DNA of 5,479 nucleotides, taken from assembly GCA_903930745.1 (NCBI GenBank), contig CAIYZX010000657.1, forward strand, positions 1 through 5,479, given 5' to 3'. Shown piece after piece: positions 1-5,454 of the stretch (position 1 is its first letter; each line of letters opens with the position of its first letter). The DNA is from an uncultured Chloroflexota bacterium. GTDB taxonomy: Bacteria; Chloroflexota; Limnocylindria; Limnocylindrales; CSP1-4. Under the pieces are notes generated by a model. It did not search any database. It saw only the letters and a list, made by a program, of their open reading frames with translations, and was not told the DNA's origin. The translations under genes and the position numbers were made by a program.

Positions 1-2
1 AC

Positions 3-155
3 CGCTCCGGGATGACGGCGTCCGCCCTCCTCGTCCTGGCGGGCGTGACGCCGGATGAGGCGATGGCGAACGTGCAGGCGCACCGGAAGGGCTCCATCAC
101 CCTGGGGGAGCAGCGCGAGCTCGTGCGGTCCCTGGCGGGGCGCGCATCCGCCTGA
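3..155 (+). CDS. C-terminal end of a Cys-dependent protein phosphatase (dual-specificity / tyrosine phosphatase type), truncated by the window edge
   Basis: The frame is open from the window edge to TGA at 153-155 and gives 50 residues starting RSGMTASALLVLAG. The family signature is HCxxGxxR(S/T)G followed by a helix, and the visible RSG is its last part; the Arg at 3-5 would be the phosphate-binding Arg of the CX5R loop, with the catalytic Cys just outside the window. The rest also fits: a helix ending in Gly, then TPDEAMANVQAHR, which matches the usual G(x)nEAxxxVRxxR segment, then an EQRELVRSL ending like the conserved QxxFVxxL helix. Such enzymes hydrolyse phosphotyrosine, phosphoserine/threonine or other phosphate monoesters in the cytoplasm; the substrate cannot be told from this fragment. 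A methionine occurs at 12-14, but a start there would remove the active site, so this is a cut gene and not a small ORF. Identification is by motif memory from 50 residues. Confidence 0.72.
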   Translation, partial: RSGMTASALLVLAGVTPDEAMANVQAHRKGSITLGEQRELVRSLAGRASA

Positions 156-182
156 GGCGAGCGCGGATGGGCCATTCGGGCC

Positions 183-212
183 GGTGACCCGGGCCGCCGC
201 GGCCCGTACAGT
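183..212 (+). promoter_or_regulatory. Possible promoter for the lipoprotein gene, with a palindrome in the spacer
   Basis: GGTGAC at 183-188 and TACAGT at 207-212 are spaced 18 bases apart and sit about 53 bases before the GTG start, so they resemble a degenerate -35/-10 pair. The spacer contains a near-perfect inverted repeat: CGGGCCG at 190-196 and CGGCCCG at 200-206 around a 3-base loop. That repeat could be an operator. It could equally be a weak terminator for the phosphatase gene, whose stop lies 34 bases upstream; there is no T run. In DNA this GC-rich short palindromes are common, so this is a weak call. Confidence 0.25.
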
Positions 213-265
213 GGTGGCGAGCCGGGCGGGGACGTCCGGCAGCCATCAGCCCGGGGAGTACCTTC

Positions 266-1186
266 GTGCGTCGTTCGCCTGCCCGCCGCGCCGCCCGTGG
301 CGCATCCATCCTGCTGCTGGGCCTCGTCGCCATCGCGACGTCGGCATGCGGCTCGTCATCGGCCCCGCCCGCCACCACGGACACGCCGGCCACCGGCGCC
401 CCGACGATGCCCGTTGCGACGGACGTGCCCATCGCCTCCGCGACGGAGCCCCCGGCCACGGAGGCGCCGGCGTCTCTGGCGCCGGGAACCATCGCGTACC
501 GCGTGGTCAACGAGGGCACGGCGGCGGTTGACGTCTGGCTCCGCAGCCAGGGCGTGGTGACGGCGGCGGCCGGCCAGCTGGGCGTGGTGACGGCGGCGGC
601 CGGCCAGCTGGGCGTGGTGCCGGGCGGCGTGACCGCGGACCTCTTCCCGCCGGAGCCCGGCACGGTGGTCGTCCTGCCGGCGGGCACCGGCGATCCCACG
701 TGCGTGTCGGACTGCGGGTTCCTCGCGGAATCCAGCACGAACTTCGGCGAGGGTGGCCTGCGAATCCTCGTGGTTGGCGCGGACGGGACGGCCCCGGAGT
801 TCTGGGCGGACCCGAAGCCGGAGTCCGTGGGCACCATCGGCAACGCGCTGCCCCTCGCGGATCCCACGAGCGCGCTCCTGGTGATCGACGCCGGCGGCAT
901 GGCGGACGCCAAGTTCGGCCTCAACGTGGGCTTCGAAGGCGTGAACGGGTGCGTGGCCGATGCCGCCGCCTCCGGCCTCCTGCTGGGCGGCACCACCGTC
1001 CTTGGCTATGAGCTTCCGGCCGAGGGCGCGAAGGTGTCCGTCTACCCGGCGAGCGACAAGACCTGCTCCGGCACGGCGGTGGGCGGCCCGTTCCCGCTGG
1101 ATCCCGTGACCGTGGGCATGCGCTCCTTCCTGCTGCTCTGGGGCCCGTCCGGGACCGTCCAGGGCCTGGCGATGCCGCTGGACTGA
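266..1186 (+). CDS. Secreted lipoprotein of unrecognised family with a 10-residue tandem duplication
   Basis: The start is GTG at 266, preceded by GGGGAG at 253-258 at suitable spacing. The 306-residue product begins with an Arg-rich n-region (RRSPARRAAR), a hydrophobic stretch (residues 14-24) and a lipobox ending TSAC, so Cys28 should be lipidated and the protein anchored on the outer face of the membrane. Residues 29-73 are a Thr/Pro/Ala-rich stalk. The folded part starts near GTIAYRVVNEGTAAVDVWL, which recalls the opening strands of DUF4397-type beta domains (RVVNxxxxxxxVDVxV); the C-terminal part (AKVSVYP near 255-261, MRSFLLLWG near 285-293) has a similar strand pattern, so a beta-sandwich, possibly repeated, is plausible but unproven. 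After Cys28 four cysteines remain (146, 150, 229, 267), enough for two disulfides. Residues 96-105 and 106-115 are identical (GVVTAAAGQL). I do not recognise a function; a ligand-binding or structural envelope role is possible. Confidence 0.9.
   Translation: MRRSPARRAARGASILLLGLVAIATSACGSSSAPPATTDTPATGAPTMPVATDVPIASATEPPATEAPASLAPGTIAYRVVNEGTAAVDVWLRSQGVVTAAAGQLGVVTAAAGQLGVVPGGVTADLFPPEPGTVVVLPAGTGDPTCVSDCGFLAESSTNFGEGGLRILVVGADGTAPEFWADPKPESVGTIGNALPLADPTSALLVIDAGGMADAKFGLNVGFEGVNGCVADAAASGLLLGGTTVLGYELPAEGAKVSVYPASDKTCSGTAVGGPFPLDPVTVGMRSFLLLWGPSGTVQGLAMPLD
550..619 (+). repeat. Exact 30-bp tandem duplication inside the lipoprotein gene
   Basis: Bases 551-580 are repeated without a mismatch at 581-610, and the 30-base period continues through 619 (and back to 550). 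It is in frame and adds one extra copy of GVVTAAAGQL to the protein (residues 96-105 and 106-115). Identity at every wobble position points to a recent duplication by slippage or unequal exchange, or to an assembly error. Confidence 0.95.
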
Positions 1187-1220
1187 CACGCCGGGGCGTC
1201 ACCTCCGCTACCGTGCACGG
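1183..1220 (+). promoter_or_regulatory. Possible promoter and 10-bp palindrome upstream of the membrane-protein pair
   Basis: CTGACA at 1183-1188 overlaps the lipoprotein stop codon and resembles a -35 box; TACCGT at 1209-1214 resembles a -10 box and lies 38 bases before the ATG. The spacing of 20 bases is longer than ideal. The perfect palindrome CCGTGCACGG (1211-1220) overlaps the -10-like box and could bind a dimeric regulator. The TACxGT core is shared with the sequence at 207-212, which is modest support. If this is not a promoter, the three + strand genes are simply co-transcribed across the 66-base gap. Confidence 0.25.
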
Positions 1221-1235
1221 CCACACGGGGCAAGC

Positions 1236-1247
1236 AGGAGGAGGAGG
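1236..1247 (+). promoter_or_regulatory. Extended ribosome binding site of the proline-rich membrane protein gene
   Basis: AGGAGGAGGAGG is four AGG units in a row, ending 5 bases before the ATG at 1253. It offers several overlapping pairings to the 16S rRNA tail and firmly supports that start. Strong initiation here would also feed the overlapping downstream gene. Confidence 0.85.
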
Positions 1248-1252
1248 CGCGC

Positions 1253-2197
1253 ATGGACACGAACCAGCCCAAGGGGCCGCTATGGGGGTCGGGCCAGACG
1301 CCCCCGCAGCCCCAGCCGGCCCCGCTGCCTCAACCGGCTCCGCCGCCCTTCCAGCCGGCTCCGCCGCCGGTCCAGCCCGCGCCGCCCGCGTGGGGCGCTC
1401 CCCCGCAGCCTCAGCCGGCCCAGCCAGTCCAGCCCGCGGCGCCTGCGTGGGGCGGCCCCGCCGATCCTGCCGCCATGCCGCCCGTCTACCACGGCATCGG
1501 TCCCGCTGCCGCCTTCGCCCCGCCTGCCGCAGACGCGGACGGTGACGGCGAGGCCGATGGCGGCAGCCACCGCGGCGTCGCGCTGCTGCTCGCGGCCACC
1601 GCCACGGTCGCGGCGCTCGTCAGCGCCATCGCCACGGGCACGGCCAGCGACGCCGGTGACGCCTGGCAGTCCGCGCTCCGGACGGACGTCCAGCGTTCCG
1701 CCGCCGCCAACGTCGCGCTGAGCTCGCTCTACCAGGGCGAGGTGCCCACAGCCGTGGAGGCCATCGGCCTGCGGATCCAGGAGGCCCAGCTGCGCACCGC
1801 GGCGGGCACTGCCACCGGCGCAACCACGACGGTCCTCACGGAGGAGGCGGACACACGCGCAGGCGTCCTGCAGGCGCTGGGCACCAGTGTGGATCTCACG
1901 AAGCCGGACTACGCGCTGCCGGGCGGCGGCGTGGACCTGGGCAAGCGCCTCGCGGCCATCCGCGCCCAGGACCCGGACATGGTGGCCCTGGACCCGGACA
2001 CCATCCAGGCCACCGGCGACGCCCTGGCCATCAAGGCCTTCCTGCTCAACCTCGCCCTCGTCCCGCTCGCCCTCGCGGCGCTCTTCGGCGCCCTCGCGGA
2101 GCCGTTCCACGAGCACCGCCGAGCGTTCCTCACGGTGGGCACGATCGCCCTCGTGACCGGCATCCTGGTCGCCGCCGGCATCGCGGTGCTCGCGTGA
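1253..2197 (+). CDS. Membrane protein with proline-rich cytoplasmic tail, three membrane helices and an extracytoplasmic helical domain
   Basis: The 314-residue product starts at ATG 1253 behind a very strong ribosome binding site. Residues 1-90 are Pro/Gln/Ala-rich with heptads QPAPPPF, QPAPPPV and QPAPPAW at 27-47, and a second QPAxPAWGxP copy at 60-69. An acidic patch follows (DADGDGEAD, 94-102). Membrane helices are predicted at about 107-128, 260-282 and 291-314. Basic residues before helix 1 (SHRG) and between helices 2 and 3 (FHEHRR) place the tail and that short loop inside, so residues 129-259 form a mainly helical domain outside. There are no cysteines. The plan of one helix, soluble helical region and a closing hairpin of two helices resembles DUF4337-type proteins, but I cannot confirm homology. 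The stop overlaps the start of the next gene, whose product has the same plan, so the two probably work together. The biochemical function is unknown; the tail could bind other proteins. Confidence 0.88.
   Translation: MDTNQPKGPLWGSGQTPPQPQPAPLPQPAPPPFQPAPPPVQPAPPAWGAPPQPQPAQPVQPAAPAWGGPADPAAMPPVYHGIGPAAAFAPPAADADGDGEADGGSHRGVALLLAATATVAALVSAIATGTASDAGDAWQSALRTDVQRSAAANVALSSLYQGEVPTAVEAIGLRIQEAQLRTAAGTATGATTTVLTEEADTRAGVLQALGTSVDLTKPDYALPGGGVDLGKRLAAIRAQDPDMVALDPDTIQATGDALAIKAFLLNLALVPLALAALFGALAEPFHEHRRAFLTVGTIALVTGILVAAGIAVLA
1331..1459 (+). repeat. In-frame proline-rich coding repeats
   Basis: A 21-base unit encoding QPAPP(P/A)(F/V/W) occurs three times in a row (about 1331-1393). A larger imperfect copy pair is seen at 1370-1402 and 1427-1459, 57 bases apart with 4 differences in 33 bases, each encoding VQPA(P/A)PAWG(A/G)P. 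Such units expand and contract easily, so the tail length probably varies between strains. Confidence 0.8.
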
Positions 2198-2859
2198 GCG
2201 CGCCCGTGACCGCCGCCGCCCGCAAGGCCGCGGCCCGCCGACGGTTCGACCGAATCGCCGCCGGCCTCATCGGCGTCGTGGCCATCCTCGCCGCCATCTT
2301 CGCGCTCGAGCAGGCCTGGTTCGGCCTGGAGGGCAGCCGCGCCCAGGTCAACGCCGCGCGCCTTTCCACGGACGCCACGGCCAAGCTTGGGGCCACGTCG
2401 CACCTCGTGAGCGCCTCCGTCGTGGCCCAGCAGCGATGGGTGCTCCTTGGGATGGAGGGCATCGCGCGCCAGATCGCCGGCACCACCGCCGGTGACGACA
2501 TCACGGTCCAGATCGGCGCGGCCCAGCAGGCGGCCTCCGAGACGTACAAGGCCGCCATCGACGAGACCATCGCGTCCGCGGTCAAGGGCCTGGACCCGTA
2601 CATGCACCGGCTGCTCTCCGCCACCAACGACAGCATCTCCGCGGAGGTGGAGAACCAGAACACCGAGGTGGACGTCGCGTCTGACGCGGGCTCCAGGGCA
2701 CAGCGCGCCGTCCTGGGCCTGTCCATCACCACGCTCGCCGGCGTCCTCGCGGGCGTTGCGGCGGTCCTTGGCGTGGGCCGGGCCGGCTGGGGGACGCTGA
2801 GCGCCGCCTGGCTCGCCGCCATCGCGGCCGCCATCACCTCGGTGCTCGTCCTGCTCTGA
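2194..2859 (+). CDS. Three-helix membrane protein, translationally coupled partner of the preceding gene
   Basis: The start is GTG at 2194, sharing GTGA with the preceding stop (TGA 2195-2197), the usual arrangement for coupled translation; no separate strong ribosome binding site is needed. The 221-residue product has a basic N-terminus (RKAAARRRFDR), a membrane helix at about 21-38, an extracytoplasmic and probably helical or coiled region at 39-171, and two more membrane helices at about 173-193 and 200-221. It has no cysteines. This is the plan of the upstream protein without its proline-rich tail. Both share the pattern AW-x8-Q-x2-AA just after helix 1 (residues 41-55 here, 137-151 there), which hints at distant paralogy but is short enough to be chance. 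Possible roles are a hetero-oligomeric membrane complex or a sensor-like extracytoplasmic domain. I do not recognise a named family. It is the last gene before a terminator. Confidence 0.88.
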   Translation: MSAPVTAAARKAAARRRFDRIAAGLIGVVAILAAIFALEQAWFGLEGSRAQVNAARLSTDATAKLGATSHLVSASVVAQQRWVLLGMEGIARQIAGTTAGDDITVQIGAAQQAASETYKAAIDETIASAVKGLDPYMHRLLSATNDSISAEVENQNTEVDVASDAGSRAQRAVLGLSITTLAGVLAGVAAVLGVGRAGWGTLSAAWLAAIAAAITSVLVLL

Positions 2860-2908
2860 TCCGCCCCTGCGTCCGGCCAACACTGGGCGAGCGCATCGCC
2901 AGACATGT

Positions 2909-2938
2909 CGAAGGCCCCTCCCGGAGGAGGGGCCTTCG
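2909..2938. terminator. Bidirectional terminator hairpin between convergent genes
   Basis: The arms CGAAGGCCCCTCC and GGAGGGGCCTTCG are perfectly complementary over 13 bases around the loop CGGA. It lies 50 bases after the + strand membrane-protein gene and 51 bases past the end of the - strand surface-protein gene, so it can end both transcripts. The T run is weak (TTCGTGTTGTG on the + side), as often seen in high-GC genomes. Confidence 0.85.
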
Positions 2939-2962
2939 TGTTGTGCGGGGTTGCGGTGGGCC

Positions 2963-2977
2963 GGCCGGGGACCGGCC
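2963..2977 (-). terminator. Possible second small hairpin just after the surface-protein gene
   Basis: GGCCGG and CCGGCC form a 6-bp stem around a 3-base loop, 11 bases past the - strand stop codon. It may add to the stronger hairpin downstream. The lack of a T run and the high GC content make this a weak call. Confidence 0.25.
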
Positions 2978-2988
2978 CCGTGGGGTGC

Positions 2989-5424
2989 CTAGCGGTGGCG
3001 CGAGGCCTTCGCGGCGGCACGCGGCCAGAGGACGAGCCCGGTGATCGTGAGCAGGATGCCCGCGATCGCGAAGAGCCGGCCCATGGCGGAACCGATGGAG
3101 GAGGCCTGGGCGCCGATCGTGTCGGTGTCCGGGATCATCCCGTCCACGATCGCGAGGACGAACACGTAAGGCGCGGAGCCGTTCGCGTTCGACGCGGTGA
3201 CCGTGAAGCTGTACTCGCCGGGGGTGGTGGGCGTGCCGCAGATCTCGCCCGTGACCGGGTCAAGGGTCAGGCCGGGCGGCAGGGTGCCGTCGGTGACCTC
3301 GTAGGTGGGGGCCGGCTCGCCGGTCGCGCCCACGGAGCCGCACCACTCCTGGCCGGACTTCGGGTTGTCCTGGTCGTCCACCGGGGTGATGTCGGTCCAG
3401 TCCGGGCTGCCCTCAACGCCCGGTGTGAAGTACGCCGGGGCGCTCCACGGGCTCTGCCCGATGCCGTTGACCGCGGCGACCTGGACCTCGTACGTGGTGC
3501 CGTTGGTCAGGCCGTCAAACTCGTACGGGCTGTAGATGCCGGTGAACTCCGACCAGGCGTCGTCGCCGGCGCCCAGCTCGCGGTACCGCAGCGTGTAGCT
3601 GATGATCGGCGAGCCGCCGAGATCTGTGGGCGGATCCCAGGTGATCGTGCCCATCGTGTCGCCCTTGGCGGCGCTGGTGATCACCGGGGCGTTGGAGATC
3701 GTTGCCTGCTCCGGGACGGAGCCGTCGCGCATGCGGAAGCGGAAGCGGCCGGCGATGTCGCTGTTGAGGTGGCCGGCGCTCAGCGGGTGGTCGCCGTCAT
3801 CGGCGAGATCCCAGGTGCTGCGGCCGTTGTAGACCGTGCCGTCATCGCCAATGATGGAGGCGTAGGTGACCACGCCGGTGTCCGGATCAACGGTGCCGAG
3901 ACCAACCGGGACACAGTTGTAGTCCGGGTCCTCGCAGCCGTAGCCCTCTTCGACCTGTGAGATGCCGCCGTAGTTGACGACGATGTCGAGGTCGTCGCCG
4001 GCGTCGCCATCGATGTCCACGAGCATGATCTGGAACGTGTTCCAGTTCGTCTTGCTCGAGGAGGCCCTGTAGTCCTGGCTGTTCATCCACGTCGCCACGA
4101 ACGCGTTGTGGCCCTCGAACGTGGTGCGACCCCAGTAGAAGAAGTCTCCGGACCGGTCGGGGGACCAGCTGCTCTCGTGCTCGAAGAGGTCGCGGTTGTC
4201 GAGGTCAACGCCGAAGGCGACAACGCCCGGATAGCCGTCCAGCACTTCCTCAAGCGGGTGGTCGTAGTTGTCAGACCCGTGGCCGAAGCTGATGGAGCCG
4301 TTCGAGTTGACGAAGACGTCGCTGTACGTCGTGCCGAAGAAGTTGATGTCGAAGCCGATGGGGAAGCCGGTGCTGCTGTCCTCGCCCTCGGGGCCAACCC
4401 AGCAGTCGTCGCAGATGAAGCCCTGGCGCTGGGAGTAGACGGTCCCGAAGTCGTCCTCGAAGACGGTCGCCCAGTCGGCGGGAACCAAGTCCGCAGCCCA
4501 ACCGTGCGCCTCGTCGTCACCGCAGCCAATGGGCGTGCCGTCCGCATTGAGCAGCACGGGTGACACGTAGTCCGCAGCGGAGTAGTCCACGCAGCCGCGG
4601 CTGGTACCGAAGACGGAGAAGTCCGCGGTGCTGTCGCCCGGCAGATACGCCTCCGTCTCGGCAGACACCGCCTGGATTACGCAGTAGCCCTCGGCCAGCG
4701 CAGAGACCTCACCACTCACCGAGTCCACGGAGCAGATCTCGGGCGTGTTGCTGGAGTAGCTGATGGCACCGTCGCCGCTCGTGGACGCGGTCACGGTGAT
4801 CGAGCCGCCCACGACCATCATGTACGGGTAGTAATCGAACCACACGTCCGCGTAGTCCGTGGCAACGGACGGGACAACGACGGGTGCGGGCTCTGTGGCA
4901 GCCGGCACCTCGGGGGCGGGCGTCGGGTCAACCGGGTCAACCGGCGCAGGCGCCGGCTCGGCGACGACGAGCGTGCCGGCGGCGACACGGGCGAGGCCGT
5001 CCGCGCAGGCGAGACCGGAGACGCCCACGAGCAGGTCGTAGGAGCCCGCGGCCGGGGCGGTGAGGGTGATGACCGCGTGGAGCAGGTCGCCGTCCCAGGT
5101 GCCCGCGGCCTCGAGCGGGGTCACCGCGGAGAGCGGGGTGTCGGAGCCCGCGGCCCAGACCGCGCCCACGAGGAGCGAGGTGCCGTCCGCGGCCGCGCCC
5201 CTGTCCGGGCAGGTCAGCGAGACATCGACCGAGACCGTGTCGCCCGGGGCTGCCGCGGTGGCGCCAAGGCTTGCGGCGAGGCTGCCGTCACCGGAGGCGC
5301 CGTAGGCGGCGGCCGGCATCAGCTGGGCGACCAGCAGCAGCATCGTGCCCAGCATGACGAGCAGCCGCGACAGGCGGCTGGACCGGCGCCCCGGGGCGCT
5401 CGTGGACGCTGACATGCGCAACAC
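2989..5424 (-). CDS. Secreted, membrane-anchored modular surface protein with Ig-like, NIDO, FN3 and putative-Ig domains
   Basis: The 811-residue product has a signal peptide (Arg-rich 13-20, hydrophobic 21-36, cleavage near AAAYGA at 38-43). Modules in order are an Ig-like beta domain (about 45-155), a Pro/Ala/Val linker (156-187), and a bacterial Ig-like domain (188-271: SYSSNTPEICSVDS ... ALAEGYCVIQAVSA). A Cys-rich segment (275-350) leads into a nidogen-like NIDO domain (352-568: GFDINFFGTTYSDVFVNSNG, VVAFGVDLDN, FVATWMN, NTFQIMLVDIDGD, DIVVNYGGI). An FN3 domain (578-668: TITWDPP, YTLRYRE, TTYEVQVAAVNGIG) and a He_PIG-type putative Ig domain (677-761: GTLPPGLTLDPVTGEICGTP) follow. A membrane helix (about 781-800) and a basic tail anchor the C-terminus; no LPxTG is present. 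The 12 cysteines fall in six pairs (72/140, 231/248, 278/301, 338/341, 497/504, 695/729), as expected for an oxidised exported protein. The acidic DIDGDAGDDLD at 470-480 might bind calcium. The role is probably adhesion or cell-surface architecture; the ligand is unknown. No catalytic domain is seen. Confidence 0.95.
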   Translation of the reverse strand: MLRMSASTSAPGRRSSRLSRLLVMLGTMLLLVAQLMPAAAYGASGDGSLAASLGATAAAPGDTVSVDVSLTCPDRGAAADGTSLLVGAVWAAGSDTPLSAVTPLEAAGTWDGDLLHAVITLTAPAAGSYDLLVGVSGLACADGLARVAAGTLVVAEPAPAPVDPVDPTPAPEVPAATEPAPVVVPSVATDYADVWFDYYPYMMVVGGSITVTASTSGDGAISYSSNTPEICSVDSVSGEVSALAEGYCVIQAVSAETEAYLPGDSTADFSVFGTSRGCVDYSAADYVSPVLLNADGTPIGCGDDEAHGWAADLVPADWATVFEDDFGTVYSQRQGFICDDCWVGPEGEDSSTGFPIGFDINFFGTTYSDVFVNSNGSISFGHGSDNYDHPLEEVLDGYPGVVAFGVDLDNRDLFEHESSWSPDRSGDFFYWGRTTFEGHNAFVATWMNSQDYRASSSKTNWNTFQIMLVDIDGDAGDDLDIVVNYGGISQVEEGYGCEDPDYNCVPVGLGTVDPDTGVVTYASIIGDDGTVYNGRSTWDLADDGDHPLSAGHLNSDIAGRFRFRMRDGSVPEQATISNAPVITSAAKGDTMGTITWDPPTDLGGSPIISYTLRYRELGAGDDAWSEFTGIYSPYEFDGLTNGTTYEVQVAAVNGIGQSPWSAPAYFTPGVEGSPDWTDITPVDDQDNPKSGQEWCGSVGATGEPAPTYEVTDGTLPPGLTLDPVTGEICGTPTTPGEYSFTVTASNANGSAPYVFVLAIVDGMIPDTDTIGAQASSIGSAMGRLFAIAGILLTITGLVLWPRAAAKASRHR

Positions 5425-5428
5425 GCAT

Positions 5429-5454
5429 CCTCCTCGCGCGGGCCCTCGCCCGCG
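5429..5454 (-). promoter_or_regulatory. Ribosome binding site of the surface-protein gene, with a hairpin directly upstream
   Basis: On the - strand GAGGAGG (5435-5429) lies 4 bases before GTG at 5424, 7 before TTG at 5421 and 13 before ATG at 5415, all in the same frame. GTG or TTG therefore fits the spacing better than ATG; the choice only changes the first three residues of the signal peptide. One base upstream of the GAGGAGG, 5437-5454 forms a perfect 7-bp stem (CGCGGGC/GCCCGCG) with a 4-base loop. It could influence access to the site, or may be chance in GC-rich DNA. Confidence 0.5.

Noticed and set aside
97..996. Long open frame on the - strand (299 codons) opposite the lipoprotein gene
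   Set aside because: It spans an intergenic gap and lies antisense to a gene with a clear lipobox and ribosome binding site. Its composition is the Arg/Pro/Ala/Thr mix typical of reverse frames in GC-rich DNA.
1280..2116. Long open frame on the - strand (278 codons) opposite the proline-rich membrane protein
   Set aside because: Very Arg/Gly-rich with no domain or ribosome binding site. The opposite frame has membrane helices and a strong start, so this is a shadow.
2886..2900. Small inverted repeat GGCGA/TCGCC before the main terminator
   Set aside because: Only 5-bp arms in GC-rich DNA; chance is sufficient, and the 13-bp hairpin beside it explains termination.
1909..3020. Two overlapping open frames on the - strand (324 and 296 codons) opposite the second membrane-protein gene
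   Set aside because: Both read through the terminator hairpin, overlap each other and lack recognisable protein features; they are shadows of the coupled pair.
3051..3090. Possible LPxTG-type sorting signal near the C-terminus of the surface protein
   Set aside because: The segment before the membrane helix reads MIPDTDTIG and has no LPxTG or close variant, so a plain membrane anchor is the simpler reading.
2905..3960. 351-codon open frame on the + strand starting at the terminator
   Set aside because: It begins inside the region of the hairpin and runs antisense through the FN3 and NIDO coding sequence. The product is Arg/Gly/Asp/Val-rich without motifs, while the - strand frame has clear domains.
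4083..4563. Open frames of about 150 codons on both strands within the NIDO region
   Set aside because: They are alternative frames of the NIDO-coding sequence, with low-complexity Thr/Ser/Arg or Val/Ala/Glu composition and no ribosome binding site.
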